Of a stretch of DNA of 64,000 bases, positions 50,513 through 59,013 are shown one piece after another (positions within the stretch are counted from its first letter, which is position 1; every line of letters starts with the position of its first letter). Below the pieces are notes generated by a model. It was not told the origin of the DNA. It did not search any database and saw only the letters and a program-made list of their open reading frames with translations. A program made the position numbers and the translations under genes. Origin of the DNA: Nocardia amamiensis (GTDB lineage: Bacteria; Actinomycetota; Actinomycetes; Mycobacteriales; Mycobacteriaceae); assembly GCF_015477605.1 (NCBI RefSeq), contig NZ_JADLQX010000026.1:20311-84310 (forward strand), in the 5' to 3' direction.

Positions 50513-51918
50513 CACTGCTGACCCGAAACGGCGACCGCCGCTTGGACGGTCCCGTCCTGCGACATCCACTCGGCGCCTACCCCGACTATCGGACCGACCC
50601 GCTCACCCTGTTCTACGAGTCCGCGCTCGCCCACGGCAGCGTGCGGCTGCGGCTGGCGCACCAGCACGTGCACCTGCTGGTCGAGCCGGAGCACATCGAA
50701 CAGGTGCTGGTCACCCACGCGGCACGATACGAGAAGGGAATCAGCTACCGGAGCCTGAACCATCTGCTCGGCCCCGGCCTGCTGACCAGCGGCGGCGAAC
50801 TGTGGAAACGCCAGCGCGCCTTGATCAAACCCGCCTTCGCCCGCCGCCACGTGGAGACCGAGATCCCGCTCATGGTCGAGTGCGGACAACGGATGCGTGC
50901 TCGCTTGGACGCACGCGCCGCGGAGGGTGCGGCGTTCGACCTGGTGCCCGAGGTGATGGGGTTCGCCGCCGACGTGGTGTGCCGCGCGGTGCTCGGCGCG
51001 GACATCGACGGCGTGCTGCCACAGATCGAGGACGACGTGCGCCAGGGTGTTTCCTGGGTGATGCGGCACATGGCCGCACCCATCCAGGTGCCGCCGCGGG
51101 TGCCGACGCCGGGCAATCGGCGACTGCACGGCGTGCGGCGGCGGCTGCACCATGTGGTGGACGAGGTGATACAGCGGCATCGGCACACCGACGGTGACGC
51201 CCACTCGCTGCTGGCCCGGCTGCTCGCCGCGCGGGACGACGCCGGGCATGCGATGGACGACGCGCAACTGCGGCACGAGGTCCTGACTTTCCTGCTGGCC
51301 GGTCACGAGACCACCGGAGGGGCGCTGGCCTGGACGGTCTACGAGCTGTGCCGCAACCCCGTCGCGCTCGACCAGGTACGCGCCGAGATCGACATGCTGC
51401 CGGACAGTCTGGACGATCCGGACGCCATGCGGGCCGCGCTGCCCGAGCTGGAGTACACCGGCCGCGCGATCGACGAGGCGATGCGCCTGCACCCTCCCGC
51501 GTGGGCATTCAGCCGCACCGCACTGGAGCCGGACAGCTTCGACCAGTTCGACCTGCGTCCCGGCGCGATCGTGGTGATCAGTCCGTTCGTCAACCATCGG
51601 CTGCCCTCGTTCTGGGACTCGCCGCTGACCTTCGACCCCGCCCGGTTCACCAAAGAGCGGAACCGGGCACGCCCGCCGTTCCGGTACTTCCCTTTCGGCT
51701 GGGGTGCGCATCTGTGCGTCGGTCAGCAGATGGCGCTGATCGAGATCCGCGTGGGTCTGGCAATGCTGCTGTCCCGCTATGACATCGAACTGGTGAACGG
51801 GATGCGGGTGCGCGAGCGCCCCGAGATCTCGAACACCCCCGACCCGGTCCTGGTCCGGCTGACCCGGCGCGAGCGAGCCGCCGCGGCAACCCCGACCAGA
51901 CAGGAGGCCGCCCGATGA
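50509..51918 (+). CDS. Cytochrome P450
   Basis: Encodes 469 residues from ATG 50509. All P450 signatures are present: I-helix FLLAGHETTGGALAWTVYEL, K-helix ExxR in EAMRLHPPAW, and heme-binding YFPFGWGAHLCVGQQMAL with Cys403. The sequence looks like the fatty-acid hydroxylase type (CYP102/CYP110-like) rather than the short actinomycete natural-product type; LLTSGGELWKRQRALIKPAF is typical. It probably hydroxylates or desaturates the alkyl chain of the product. No ferredoxin or reductase gene is in the operon, so redox partners come from elsewhere. Confidence 0.92.
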   Translation: MTLLTRNGDRRLDGPVLRHPLGAYPDYRTDPLTLFYESALAHGSVRLRLAHQHVHLLVEPEHIEQVLVTHAARYEKGISYRSLNHLLGPGLLTSGGELWKRQRALIKPAFARRHVETEIPLMVECGQRMRARLDARAAEGAAFDLVPEVMGFAADVVCRAVLGADIDGVLPQIEDDVRQGVSWVMRHMAAPIQVPPRVPTPGNRRLHGVRRRLHHVVDEVIQRHRHTDGDAHSLLARLLAARDDAGHAMDDAQLRHEVLTFLLAGHETTGGALAWTVYELCRNPVALDQVRAEIDMLPDSLDDPDAMRAALPELEYTGRAIDEAMRLHPPAWAFSRTALEPDSFDQFDLRPGAIVVISPFVNHRLPSFWDSPLTFDPARFTKERNRARPPFRYFPFGWGAHLCVGQQMALIEIRVGLAMLLSRYDIELVNGMRVRERPEISNTPDPVLVRLTRRERAAAATPTRQEAAR

Positions 51919-54659
51919 CCAGTACGACCACCGGCGCGATACTGCGCGCCGAAACCCTCGCCACGGACCCGGCAGCCGACGAGCATGCGGGCGCCAAGGC
52001 CGCCAACCTCGCCAGGCTGCACGCCGCGGGGCATCGTGTACCACCGTTCGCGGTGGTGAGCACGGACGCGTGCACGCGGGTGCTTGCCCCGGCGGCCGAT
52101 TCCATCGCCGACCTGCTGGCCGGTCTCGATCCGGACGATCCCGCGGCGCTACGGGCCGTCTCGACGCGGATCCGCGCGCTCGTCGAGGGACTGGCATTGC
52201 CCGCGGACATTGCGGCCGAGCTCGATGCCGTGGTCGCCGAACTGTGCAGGGACGGATCGTCCACGGCGGACGTGCGATTCGCCGTCCGCTCGTCGGTCCG
52301 CGGTGAGGATTCGGCCACCGATTCCTTCGCCGGGCAGCTCGACACGGTGCTCAACGTCGCCGCGGCGGGCGTGCCTGCCGCGATCGGCACCGTCTTGGCC
52401 TCCGCCTGGTCGGAGCGTGCGCTCTTCTACCGGGCGCGCCGTGGTCTCGATGGAACGCCGATCGCCTGCGCCGTCGTGGTCCAAGTGCTGCTCGACAGCG
52501 CCGTGTCCGGTGTGGTGTTCAGCTGCAATCCGCAGACCGGCGATACGTCCGAGGCGGTCGTCGCCGCGGCACTCGGGCTGGGCGAGGGCGTGGTGGCGGG
52601 AACGGTCGACTGCGACACCTACTTCGTCGATCGCACCACCCGCGCCATCACGTCGCGAGTCGTCGTCGACAAGCACAGCCGCGTGACGCCGTCGCATGCC
52701 GGTACCGGCACCGCCGTCGAAGATCTCGGCGACCCGGTGACCACCGCCGCGCTGTCCGACGCGCAGATCCTCGAACTGGCCGAGATAGCAGGCGAACTCG
52801 CCGACCACTTCGGCACACCCCAGGACGTCGAATTCGCCTACACATCCGAGGGGCGACTGCATCTGTTGCAGGCCAGGCCGGTCACCGTTACCGGTGCGGG
52901 GGAGACCATCTTCGACAACGTCAACGTCGCCGAATCGTATCCGGGACTGTCGAGCCCGCTCACGTTCTCCGTCCTGCGGGCGGCCTACGAGCAGGTCTTC
53001 CGCGCGTGCCACCGGGATTTCGGCGCCACCGCGCGGATCGTGGAGCGCAACGCCGCCGATCTGTACCCCTATCTGGTGGGGACGGCGCGCGGCCGGATCT
53101 ACTACAACATCAGCAACTGGTACCGGCTGTTCCTCGAGATCCCCGGCATGGACTTCGCCATCGAGGGCTGGGAGGCCGCTCTCAACATCGAGAACCGATA
53201 CCGTCGACCGGACGCGCCGGCCCGTGGCATCGCCCGGGTGCGCGCGACCGCGCTGCGGCTACGGGTGTTCGCGATCATCTCGCTCGGCTGGCTGCGGCTG
53301 CCCCGGCGGCTGCGCGCGTTCTTCACCGAACTGGCGGCGGCCACGGCCGACCTCGATCGCCGCCTGAGCCCGGACACGCCGGAGCGCGAACGCGACGCAC
53401 AGGCGTTGCTGGCCTGGTTGGAGCGCTTCTTCGCCGAGCTCGTGCCCGCGTACTCGGTGCAGATCTTCAACGACTTCCTCGCCCAGCAGATGTTCCATGT
53501 GGTCGGTCTGCAGCTGCGCCGCGTGGGCCTGGCCGAGGACGCGGCGCTCACCTTGCGCAACGAGCTGTTCTGCGGTGAGGACGGTGTCGACAGCGTCGAC
53601 CCGGTGCGCTCGGCGCTCGCGCTCACCGCCCGGGTGCGCACCGATCCGGCGCTGCGCGCGCTGTTCGACGGCCCCGGCACCGCACGCGAGGTGTGGAAGG
53701 CGTTGTCGGAGGAGCGGTTCGCGGACTTCCGCGCCGCTTGCCTGCGCCACATCGCGGAGTTCGGCGACCGCACCGTGGACGAGCTCAAGCTGGAGACCGA
53801 TCCGCTGGGTGAGCACCCCGAGCGCCTGGTGCCGATGCTGCGCAACTATCTGCGCGGCGGGCAGAACGCCGACGACATGATCGCCAGAGAACAGGCCATC
53901 CGCCGCGCGGCGGAGCAAACGGCAGCCGATCTGTTCGCGGGTAAAGCACTCGAGGGCAGAGCTTTTCGGCTCACGCTCCGCTTGGCCCGCGAACACGTGA
54001 AGCAGCGGGAGAACATGCGGCTGGGCCGCAGCCGCTCTTTCGGCTTGGTGAAGCGGGTGTTCCGCGAATACGGCAGACAGCTGCATACCGCAGGGCTGCT
54101 GGACGATCCGCGTGATGTCTTCTGGCTCACCTACGAGGAGATCACCGCCCTCACCCGCGGCACCGCGGTGGACACCGACGCAGCCAGGACCGTGGCTCTG
54201 CGTAAGGCCGACCACGATCGCTGGCGCGGGCAACGACTGCCCTCCCGCATCGTCACCACGGGGATCGCCGCGGCAGGCATCGTCGACCCTACGTTGGAAG
54301 AACCGGACGACGGCGCGGTGGCCGGCGCCCGGGTTCTGCGCGGAATCGGCTGCGCGCCGGGACGTGTCGAAGCTCCAGCGCTGGTGCTGCGCACGCCCGA
54401 CCCGGACGTGGCAATCGATGGACAGGTGCTGGTGGCCGCCACCACCGACCCGGGTTGGGTGTTCCTCATGGTCGCCGCGGGCGGCTTGGTGAGCGAACGC
54501 GGCAGCCTCCTCTCGCACACGGCCATCATCGGACGCGAACTCGGCATTCCCACGGTCGTCGGCGTGCAGGGCGTCACCCAGCTGGTCGCCAGCGGCGACG
54601 TACTGGTGCTGGACGGCCGGGCCGGAACCGTGACGCTCGGACAGGAGCAGCGAGCATGA
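51915..54659 (+). CDS. PEP-synthase-fold phosphotransferase (rifampin phosphotransferase-like)
   Basis: Encodes 914 residues from ATG 51915. ATP-grasp domain: GAKAANLARLHAAGHRVPPF, VRSSVRGEDSATDSFAGQLD and VEFAYTSEGRLHLLQARPVT. A long helical middle follows, then the swivelling domain with His868 in GSLLSHTAIIGRELGIPTVV. The order ATP-grasp / middle / His is that of rifampin phosphotransferase, and the length (about 865 in RPH) agrees. It transfers the beta phosphate of ATP through the His to a hydroxyl. It is the paralogue of domain 3 of the fusion protein, but the middle acceptor-binding regions differ, so the acceptors may too. The PEP/pyruvate TIM-barrel of true PEP synthase is absent. 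Confidence 0.86.
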   Translation: MTSTTTGAILRAETLATDPAADEHAGAKAANLARLHAAGHRVPPFAVVSTDACTRVLAPAADSIADLLAGLDPDDPAALRAVSTRIRALVEGLALPADIAAELDAVVAELCRDGSSTADVRFAVRSSVRGEDSATDSFAGQLDTVLNVAAAGVPAAIGTVLASAWSERALFYRARRGLDGTPIACAVVVQVLLDSAVSGVVFSCNPQTGDTSEAVVAAALGLGEGVVAGTVDCDTYFVDRTTRAITSRVVVDKHSRVTPSHAGTGTAVEDLGDPVTTAALSDAQILELAEIAGELADHFGTPQDVEFAYTSEGRLHLLQARPVTVTGAGETIFDNVNVAESYPGLSSPLTFSVLRAAYEQVFRACHRDFGATARIVERNAADLYPYLVGTARGRIYYNISNWYRLFLEIPGMDFAIEGWEAALNIENRYRRPDAPARGIARVRATALRLRVFAIISLGWLRLPRRLRAFFTELAAATADLDRRLSPDTPERERDAQALLAWLERFFAELVPAYSVQIFNDFLAQQMFHVVGLQLRRVGLAEDAALTLRNELFCGEDGVDSVDPVRSALALTARVRTDPALRALFDGPGTAREVWKALSEERFADFRAACLRHIAEFGDRTVDELKLETDPLGEHPERLVPMLRNYLRGGQNADDMIAREQAIRRAAEQTAADLFAGKALEGRAFRLTLRLAREHVKQRENMRLGRSRSFGLVKRVFREYGRQLHTAGLLDDPRDVFWLTYEEITALTRGTAVDTDAARTVALRKADHDRWRGQRLPSRIVTTGIAAAGIVDPTLEEPDDGAVAGARVLRGIGCAPGRVEAPALVLRTPDPDVAIDGQVLVAATTDPGWVFLMVAAGGLVSERGSLLSHTAIIGRELGIPTVVGVQGVTQLVASGDVLVLDGRAGTVTLGQEQRA

Positions 54660-55948
54660 CCGCTCCCGATCTCGCCCATGGCGAGAATTTCAGCCTCGAA
54701 CATTATCTCGACCCTGCGGCACACACCTTCGAACAGCGATTCGCGGAGTTCCGCCCCTATGTGGAGCACGCCCGCGGCAGCGGATTCGTGCTGCGCGAGG
54801 TGGCCGGTCCGTCCGGCGCGCTCGTGCCGGTGCGCGACCCGTCGACCGGCGGGACCGACGAGTTGATCATGCTCGGGTCCAACAATTACCTCGGCCTCGG
54901 CAATGAACCTCGGATCGCCGAGGCAGCCATCGCCGCGATCCGGGAATACGGTGTGGGGCACGGCGGCCCGCCGCTGCTCAACGGCACCACGACCCTGCAC
55001 CGCCTGCTCGAGGAACGGCTGGCCGAGCTGAAGGGCAGCGAGGCGGCGATGGTGTTCTCGTCCGGATACGCCGCGAACGTCGGCTGGGTGACCGGTCTGC
55101 TGCGCAAGGGCGACGTGCTGCTCTACGACGAACAGAGCCACGCGAGCCTGTACGACGGCATTCAGCTCGGCCGCGTGCGGTCGATGGCCTTCGCGCACAA
55201 TGATTTACGGCACTTGCGGCATCGGCTGATGCAGATCCGGTGGCGCAATCCTGGCGCCAACGTCGTGGTGGCCGTCGAGGGCGTGTACTCGATGGACGGC
55301 GACATCGCCCCGCTGCCGGAGATCCGTGCGCTGTGCGACGCGTTCGGCGCGTGGCTGGCGGTCGACGACGCGCACGGCACCGGGGTGCTCGGCGCGCGCG
55401 GGCACGGCACCGCCGAGCACTTCGGGCTCGGACCAGGCGCCGTGGAGCTGTCCATGGGCACATTCTCGAAGGTCTTCGCGGGCACCGGCGGCTTCGTGAC
55501 CGGCTCCAGGGACATGGTGGACACGCTGCGCTTCTTCGCGCGTTCCTACATGTTCTCCGCCGCGCTCGCGCCGCCGGTCGTCGCGGCGGTGCTCGCCGGG
55601 ATCGACTTCCTGGCCGAGCATCCCGAGCGGGTACGGCAATTGCACGACAACGTGGCGTATTTCGTGCGCGGGTTGCGCGCCATGGGCTTCGCGGTGGATC
55701 CGCAGACCGCGATCATTCCGATCCTGGTTCCGCAGCGCCTCGCCGTCGCGGACGTGGTCACCGCCCTGCACCGCGAGGGCGTGTTCGTCAACGGCGTCGA
55801 ATTCCCGGCGGTGCCCCGCGATCAGCAGCGCCTGCGGATCAGCATGATGGCCACCCTCACCCAGGATCACCTCGATCGCGCGCTGGACCGGATCGACACC
55901 GTCGCCCGCCGCTTCGGCTTCCATCCCGAGCAGGAAGGGATCGCCTGA
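54656..55948 (+). CDS. Alpha-oxoamine synthase (serine palmitoyltransferase/KAPA synthase-like)
   Basis: Encodes 430 residues from ATG 54656. Fold-type I PLP enzyme with the AOS signatures LGSNNYLGLGNEPRI, GVGHGGPPLLNGTTTLHRLL, VEGVYSMDGDIAPLPEI, VDDAHGTGVLGARGHG and PLP Lys272 in MGTFSKVFAGTGG. The extended N-terminus resembles serine palmitoyltransferases rather than BioF. It decarboxylatively condenses an amino acid with an acyl thioester to an alpha-aminoketone. With a carrier protein, an acyl ligase, an SDR and a lipid kinase alongside, it could make a sphingoid-like long-chain base. The amino acid cannot be told. Confidence 0.88.
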   Translation: MTAPDLAHGENFSLEHYLDPAAHTFEQRFAEFRPYVEHARGSGFVLREVAGPSGALVPVRDPSTGGTDELIMLGSNNYLGLGNEPRIAEAAIAAIREYGVGHGGPPLLNGTTTLHRLLEERLAELKGSEAAMVFSSGYAANVGWVTGLLRKGDVLLYDEQSHASLYDGIQLGRVRSMAFAHNDLRHLRHRLMQIRWRNPGANVVVAVEGVYSMDGDIAPLPEIRALCDAFGAWLAVDDAHGTGVLGARGHGTAEHFGLGPGAVELSMGTFSKVFAGTGGFVTGSRDMVDTLRFFARSYMFSAALAPPVVAAVLAGIDFLAEHPERVRQLHDNVAYFVRGLRAMGFAVDPQTAIIPILVPQRLAVADVVTALHREGVFVNGVEFPAVPRDQQRLRISMMATLTQDHLDRALDRIDTVARRFGFHPEQEGIA

Positions 55949-55949
55949 T

Positions 55950-57356
55950 ATGACCGACACGATGATCGCCACGGGCGGGACGGACGCCGAGCGCCTGCTG
56001 GTGCACGCCGCGCTGGCCGCGCCGACGGAATCCGAACGCGCCGAGCTGACCGAGCTGGCGCACCGGGTCACGGACTGGACGGCCTTCTTCGAGCTGGCGC
56101 AATTGAACGCGACGGTTCCGCTGGTGCGGCACTCGCTGCTCGCCGCCGGGGTGTATTCGCTCGTCCCGCCGTTGACTCGCGTACGGTTCGACGCGGTCAC
56201 GGAGCGGATCGGTGCCGCGAACGACCGTCGTCTGGCCGGTGCGGTGGACCTGTTGCGCCGGTTCGAGGAGCGCGGTGTGCGCTGCGTGGTGCTCAAAGGC
56301 ATGCTCTTCGCCACCGAGATCTACCACGACCCGCGCTACAAGCGGATGAACGATCTGGACATCCTGGTGGAACCGGAGCAGGTCGACGCCGTCATCGAGA
56401 TCTATCGTGAACTGGGGCTGTTCGCGACCTCGGAACTGCTGGGCAAGGAGCCCAAGGTGCGGACCGAGCGCTCGCACCACCTGCCGTCGTTCGTCTCCCG
56501 CGACGGCTCGCTCGTGGTGGGCACCCACTGGGGACTGATCACGCCGCTGGCGCCCTACACGGTCGACTATGCCGCGATCTGGAAACGCGTGCGGCGCATC
56601 GACTTCCACGGTGTTCCCGCATGGGCGATGGCACACGAGGACAATCTGCATCACCTGGGCATCCACCTGCCCTACTACAAGACCGGCGTCCGCGAACTGG
56701 GCGACATCTGGAACCTGGCCCGGTACGCGGGCGCGGATCTCGACTACGACCTGCTCGCCGCCGAGATCGCGGCCGCGGGCAGCGAAAGGCTGATGTACCA
56801 CGCCCTTTCGCTCGCCCACCGGCTGGTGCCCGACTCCAGCTTCGCCGTGCTGCTGGACCGTATCGCGCCGCGTGTGGACCGGTTCACCCGCGGCGACACG
56901 GCGCGCAAGATCGCCGATGTGCACACGCTGCTCCGCAGCCGTTCCACGCACACCTCCCGCATCGAGAAGGCCTACACCGAGTTCAACATGACCGCCGACG
57001 CACGGGAGAAGCTGGACGGCTTCGGTCGGCTGTGGTCGGGGCTCCTGCTCGTTCCCGGCGCGGAGGCGGCCCGGATGAGCTCGCTTCGCGAGCCGGGCCC
57101 GCTGGCCGCCCTCGGTGCGCGCGTGATCGCGCCATACCGCCTGACCCGGGTATTCCAGCGCGACCTCGGCCGATGGCTGTTTCCCGCCGCACTCGCCAAG
57201 ACGGTCTACGACCTCGGCGCGGCATACGCCGGAGAGCTACGGTCGCGCAGCGGGCTCGGCGGTGCGCGGCCCACACCGCCCGGCATCGAGGAATACGCCG
57301 CCCGGCTCGGGCTGACCAGGGCGGATCTGCAAGCTGTACTGGACAGCCAGGAATGA
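55950..57356 (+). CDS. Nucleotidyltransferase-family protein (NTP_transf_5-like)
   Basis: Encodes 468 residues from ATG 55950, one base after the previous stop. The recognisable part (about residues 95-250) carries CVVLKGMLFATEIYHDPRYK followed by RMNDLDILVEP, the LKG and DxD pattern of the PF14907-type uncharacterised nucleotidyltransferases. HWGLITPLAPYTVDYAAIW is also typical. The C-terminal half is helical with a stretch of basic residues. Members occur in polysaccharide and peptide-lipid clusters, and no substrate is firmly known. It may attach a nucleotide or phosphate to the product. Confidence 0.75.
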   Translation: MTDTMIATGGTDAERLLVHAALAAPTESERAELTELAHRVTDWTAFFELAQLNATVPLVRHSLLAAGVYSLVPPLTRVRFDAVTERIGAANDRRLAGAVDLLRRFEERGVRCVVLKGMLFATEIYHDPRYKRMNDLDILVEPEQVDAVIEIYRELGLFATSELLGKEPKVRTERSHHLPSFVSRDGSLVVGTHWGLITPLAPYTVDYAAIWKRVRRIDFHGVPAWAMAHEDNLHHLGIHLPYYKTGVRELGDIWNLARYAGADLDYDLLAAEIAAAGSERLMYHALSLAHRLVPDSSFAVLLDRIAPRVDRFTRGDTARKIADVHTLLRSRSTHTSRIEKAYTEFNMTADAREKLDGFGRLWSGLLLVPGAEAARMSSLREPGPLAALGARVIAPYRLTRVFQRDLGRWLFPAALAKTVYDLGAAYAGELRSRSGLGGARPTPPGIEEYAARLGLTRADLQAVLDSQE

Positions 57357-58087
57357 GCGCGCGACGTACCGTGCTGTGGGACCTGGACGGCACCCTGATC
57401 GGACTGCGGCGGCGCACCTTCGCGACGCTGATGCCCACTGGGGCGGCCTGGGTATTCCGCGATCTCATGCCACCGCACCGTTTCCTGCCGATGCTGCGCC
57501 GCACGCTGCGGGATGTCCGCGCCAACGACACCGACCACACCAATACGGAGCTGATGCTGCGACTGCTCGCAGAACGCGTCGGTACCACCCGCGACGTGGC
57601 CGCATCCCGGCTGGCCCGGCTGTCGGAGGTCGAATTCGTCCGGCTGCGTGCGTGTTTCCCGCCGAGCCCGGCCGCGGTCGCGACGGTGCGCCGACTGACG
57701 GCGGCGGGTGTGCGCCAGGTGGTCGCGACCAATCCGTTGTGGCCGCGCAGCACTGTGGAGACCAGGATCCGTTGGGGCGGACACGATCTCGCGTCGTTCG
57801 CGTTCACCACCAGCGGTGAGACCATGCGCCGCGCCAAGCCGCGGCTCGATTTCTATCGCGAAGTGCTCGACCACCTCGGCGCGGCGGCGGGGGAGTGCGT
57901 GATGGTCGGCAACGATCCCGGAAGCGACGGACCCGCCGCGCACCTGGGGATTCCGGTGTTCCTGCTGGGCGCGCGGAGCACCGACATACCACCGGCCGTG
58001 GCCCGCACCGGATTGGTAACCACGGGCGACCACCGCGCGCTGCGCGGGTGGCTCGGCATCGAGGAGGATTTGTGCTCGTCGTCCTGA
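57353..58087 (+). CDS. HAD family hydrolase
   Basis: Encodes 244 residues from ATG 57353 (ATGA overlap). Motif I: TVLWDLDGTLIGLRRRTF with nucleophile Asp11-ish and the DxDGT pattern. Motif II/III/IV: VVATNPLWPRS, AKPRLDFYREVLDHLG and CVMVGNDPGSDGPAAHLGIP. A cap domain lies between (residues 20-95). It is a phosphoglycolate-phosphatase-type enzyme and could remove a phosphate from an intermediate. A dephosphorylation step in a pathway with several kinases suggests protected intermediates. Confidence 0.85.
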   Translation: MSARRTVLWDLDGTLIGLRRRTFATLMPTGAAWVFRDLMPPHRFLPMLRRTLRDVRANDTDHTNTELMLRLLAERVGTTRDVAASRLARLSEVEFVRLRACFPPSPAAVATVRRLTAAGVRQVVATNPLWPRSTVETRIRWGGHDLASFAFTTSGETMRRAKPRLDFYREVLDHLGAAAGECVMVGNDPGSDGPAAHLGIPVFLLGARSTDIPPAVARTGLVTTGDHRALRGWLGIEEDLCSSS

Positions 58088-59013
58088 ATCCGCGATCGAA
58101 CGCGGGTACCGCGCTGCGGCGCTGGCGGTCGGTGGAATCCGAGCTGCGGACACGGCATCCGGACCTGTCCGTGGAACTGCCCGCCGGCCCACAGCACGCC
58201 ACCGCGATCGTGCGCGCGGCCGTCACCCGGCCGGAACCTCCGCGGGTGCTGGTCGCCGCCGGTGGCGACGGCATGGTGAACCTGGTGCTGAACGCCCTCA
58301 TGGACCCCGCGACCGACCGTCCCCGAGCAGCCGATTCGGCGCTCGGCGCGGTAGGACTGGGCAGCTCCAACGACTTCCACAAGCCGGTGTCGTCGAGCAC
58401 ACGCGTCGGCGCCGTCCCGGTGCGGCTCGACGCCGCGCGCGCCGACCTCGTCGACGTCGGCAAAGCAAGTGTGCTGCTGACCGACGGCACGCAGTCCGTC
58501 CGCTACTTCTTGCTCAACGCCAGCATGGGACTGGTCGCGGCGGGCAATCATTCGTTCAACCACGCCGCCGGTGTGGTCGGCTGGCTCAAGTCGCGCAGCG
58601 TCGAAGCCGCCATCCTCGCCACGGCGCTGGCCACCATCGCCACCCACCGGCCGCTGCCGGTCGCGGTGCGCGGTGGTACCTGGATCCACACCGCCCCGAT
58701 CACGAACATCGGAGTACTCAAGAGCGTGCACTTCGCTGGCGGCATGCATTACGACACCGAGGTCACCTGCGACGACGGCCAGTTCGACGTGAACATCTGG
58801 TCCGCGGCGGGAAGGCTGCGGACCCTCGGCCTGATCGCCGGACTGTACGCCGGGCGGTTCCGGCGGTCCCGGCTGGCGGTGTGCTATCGGGACGCGGCGG
58901 TGGAGCTGCGGCCCGACCGTCCGGCGCCGCTGGAACTGGACGGTGAGATCACGATGGTGGAATCGGCGCGACTGGAAGTTCTGCCGCGGGTACTGAAGGT
59001 GTGCGCCGCATGA
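58072..59013 (+). CDS. Diacylglycerol/sphingosine kinase-like lipid kinase
   Basis: Encodes 313 residues. GTG 58072 follows GAGGAGG (58061-58067) inside the HAD gene, overlapping it by 16 bases; starts further upstream lie inside the HAD coding region. The N-terminal nucleotide part begins VLVVLNPRSNAGTALRRW, the catalytic loop is AAGGDGMVNLVLNAL (GGDG-T/N family motif with Met) and GLGSSNDFHK replaces the usual GTGNDFA. The C-terminal beta-domain ends PLELDGEITMVESARLEV. It belongs to the DAGK_cat family with bacterial DgkB/YegS and sphingosine kinases, which phosphorylate lipid hydroxyls. Confidence 0.88.
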   Translation: MLVVLNPRSNAGTALRRWRSVESELRTRHPDLSVELPAGPQHATAIVRAAVTRPEPPRVLVAAGGDGMVNLVLNALMDPATDRPRAADSALGAVGLGSSNDFHKPVSSSTRVGAVPVRLDAARADLVDVGKASVLLTDGTQSVRYFLLNASMGLVAAGNHSFNHAAGVVGWLKSRSVEAAILATALATIATHRPLPVAVRGGTWIHTAPITNIGVLKSVHFAGGMHYDTEVTCDDGQFDVNIWSAAGRLRTLGLIAGLYAGRFRRSRLAVCYRDAAVELRPDRPAPLELDGEITMVESARLEVLPRVLKVCAA

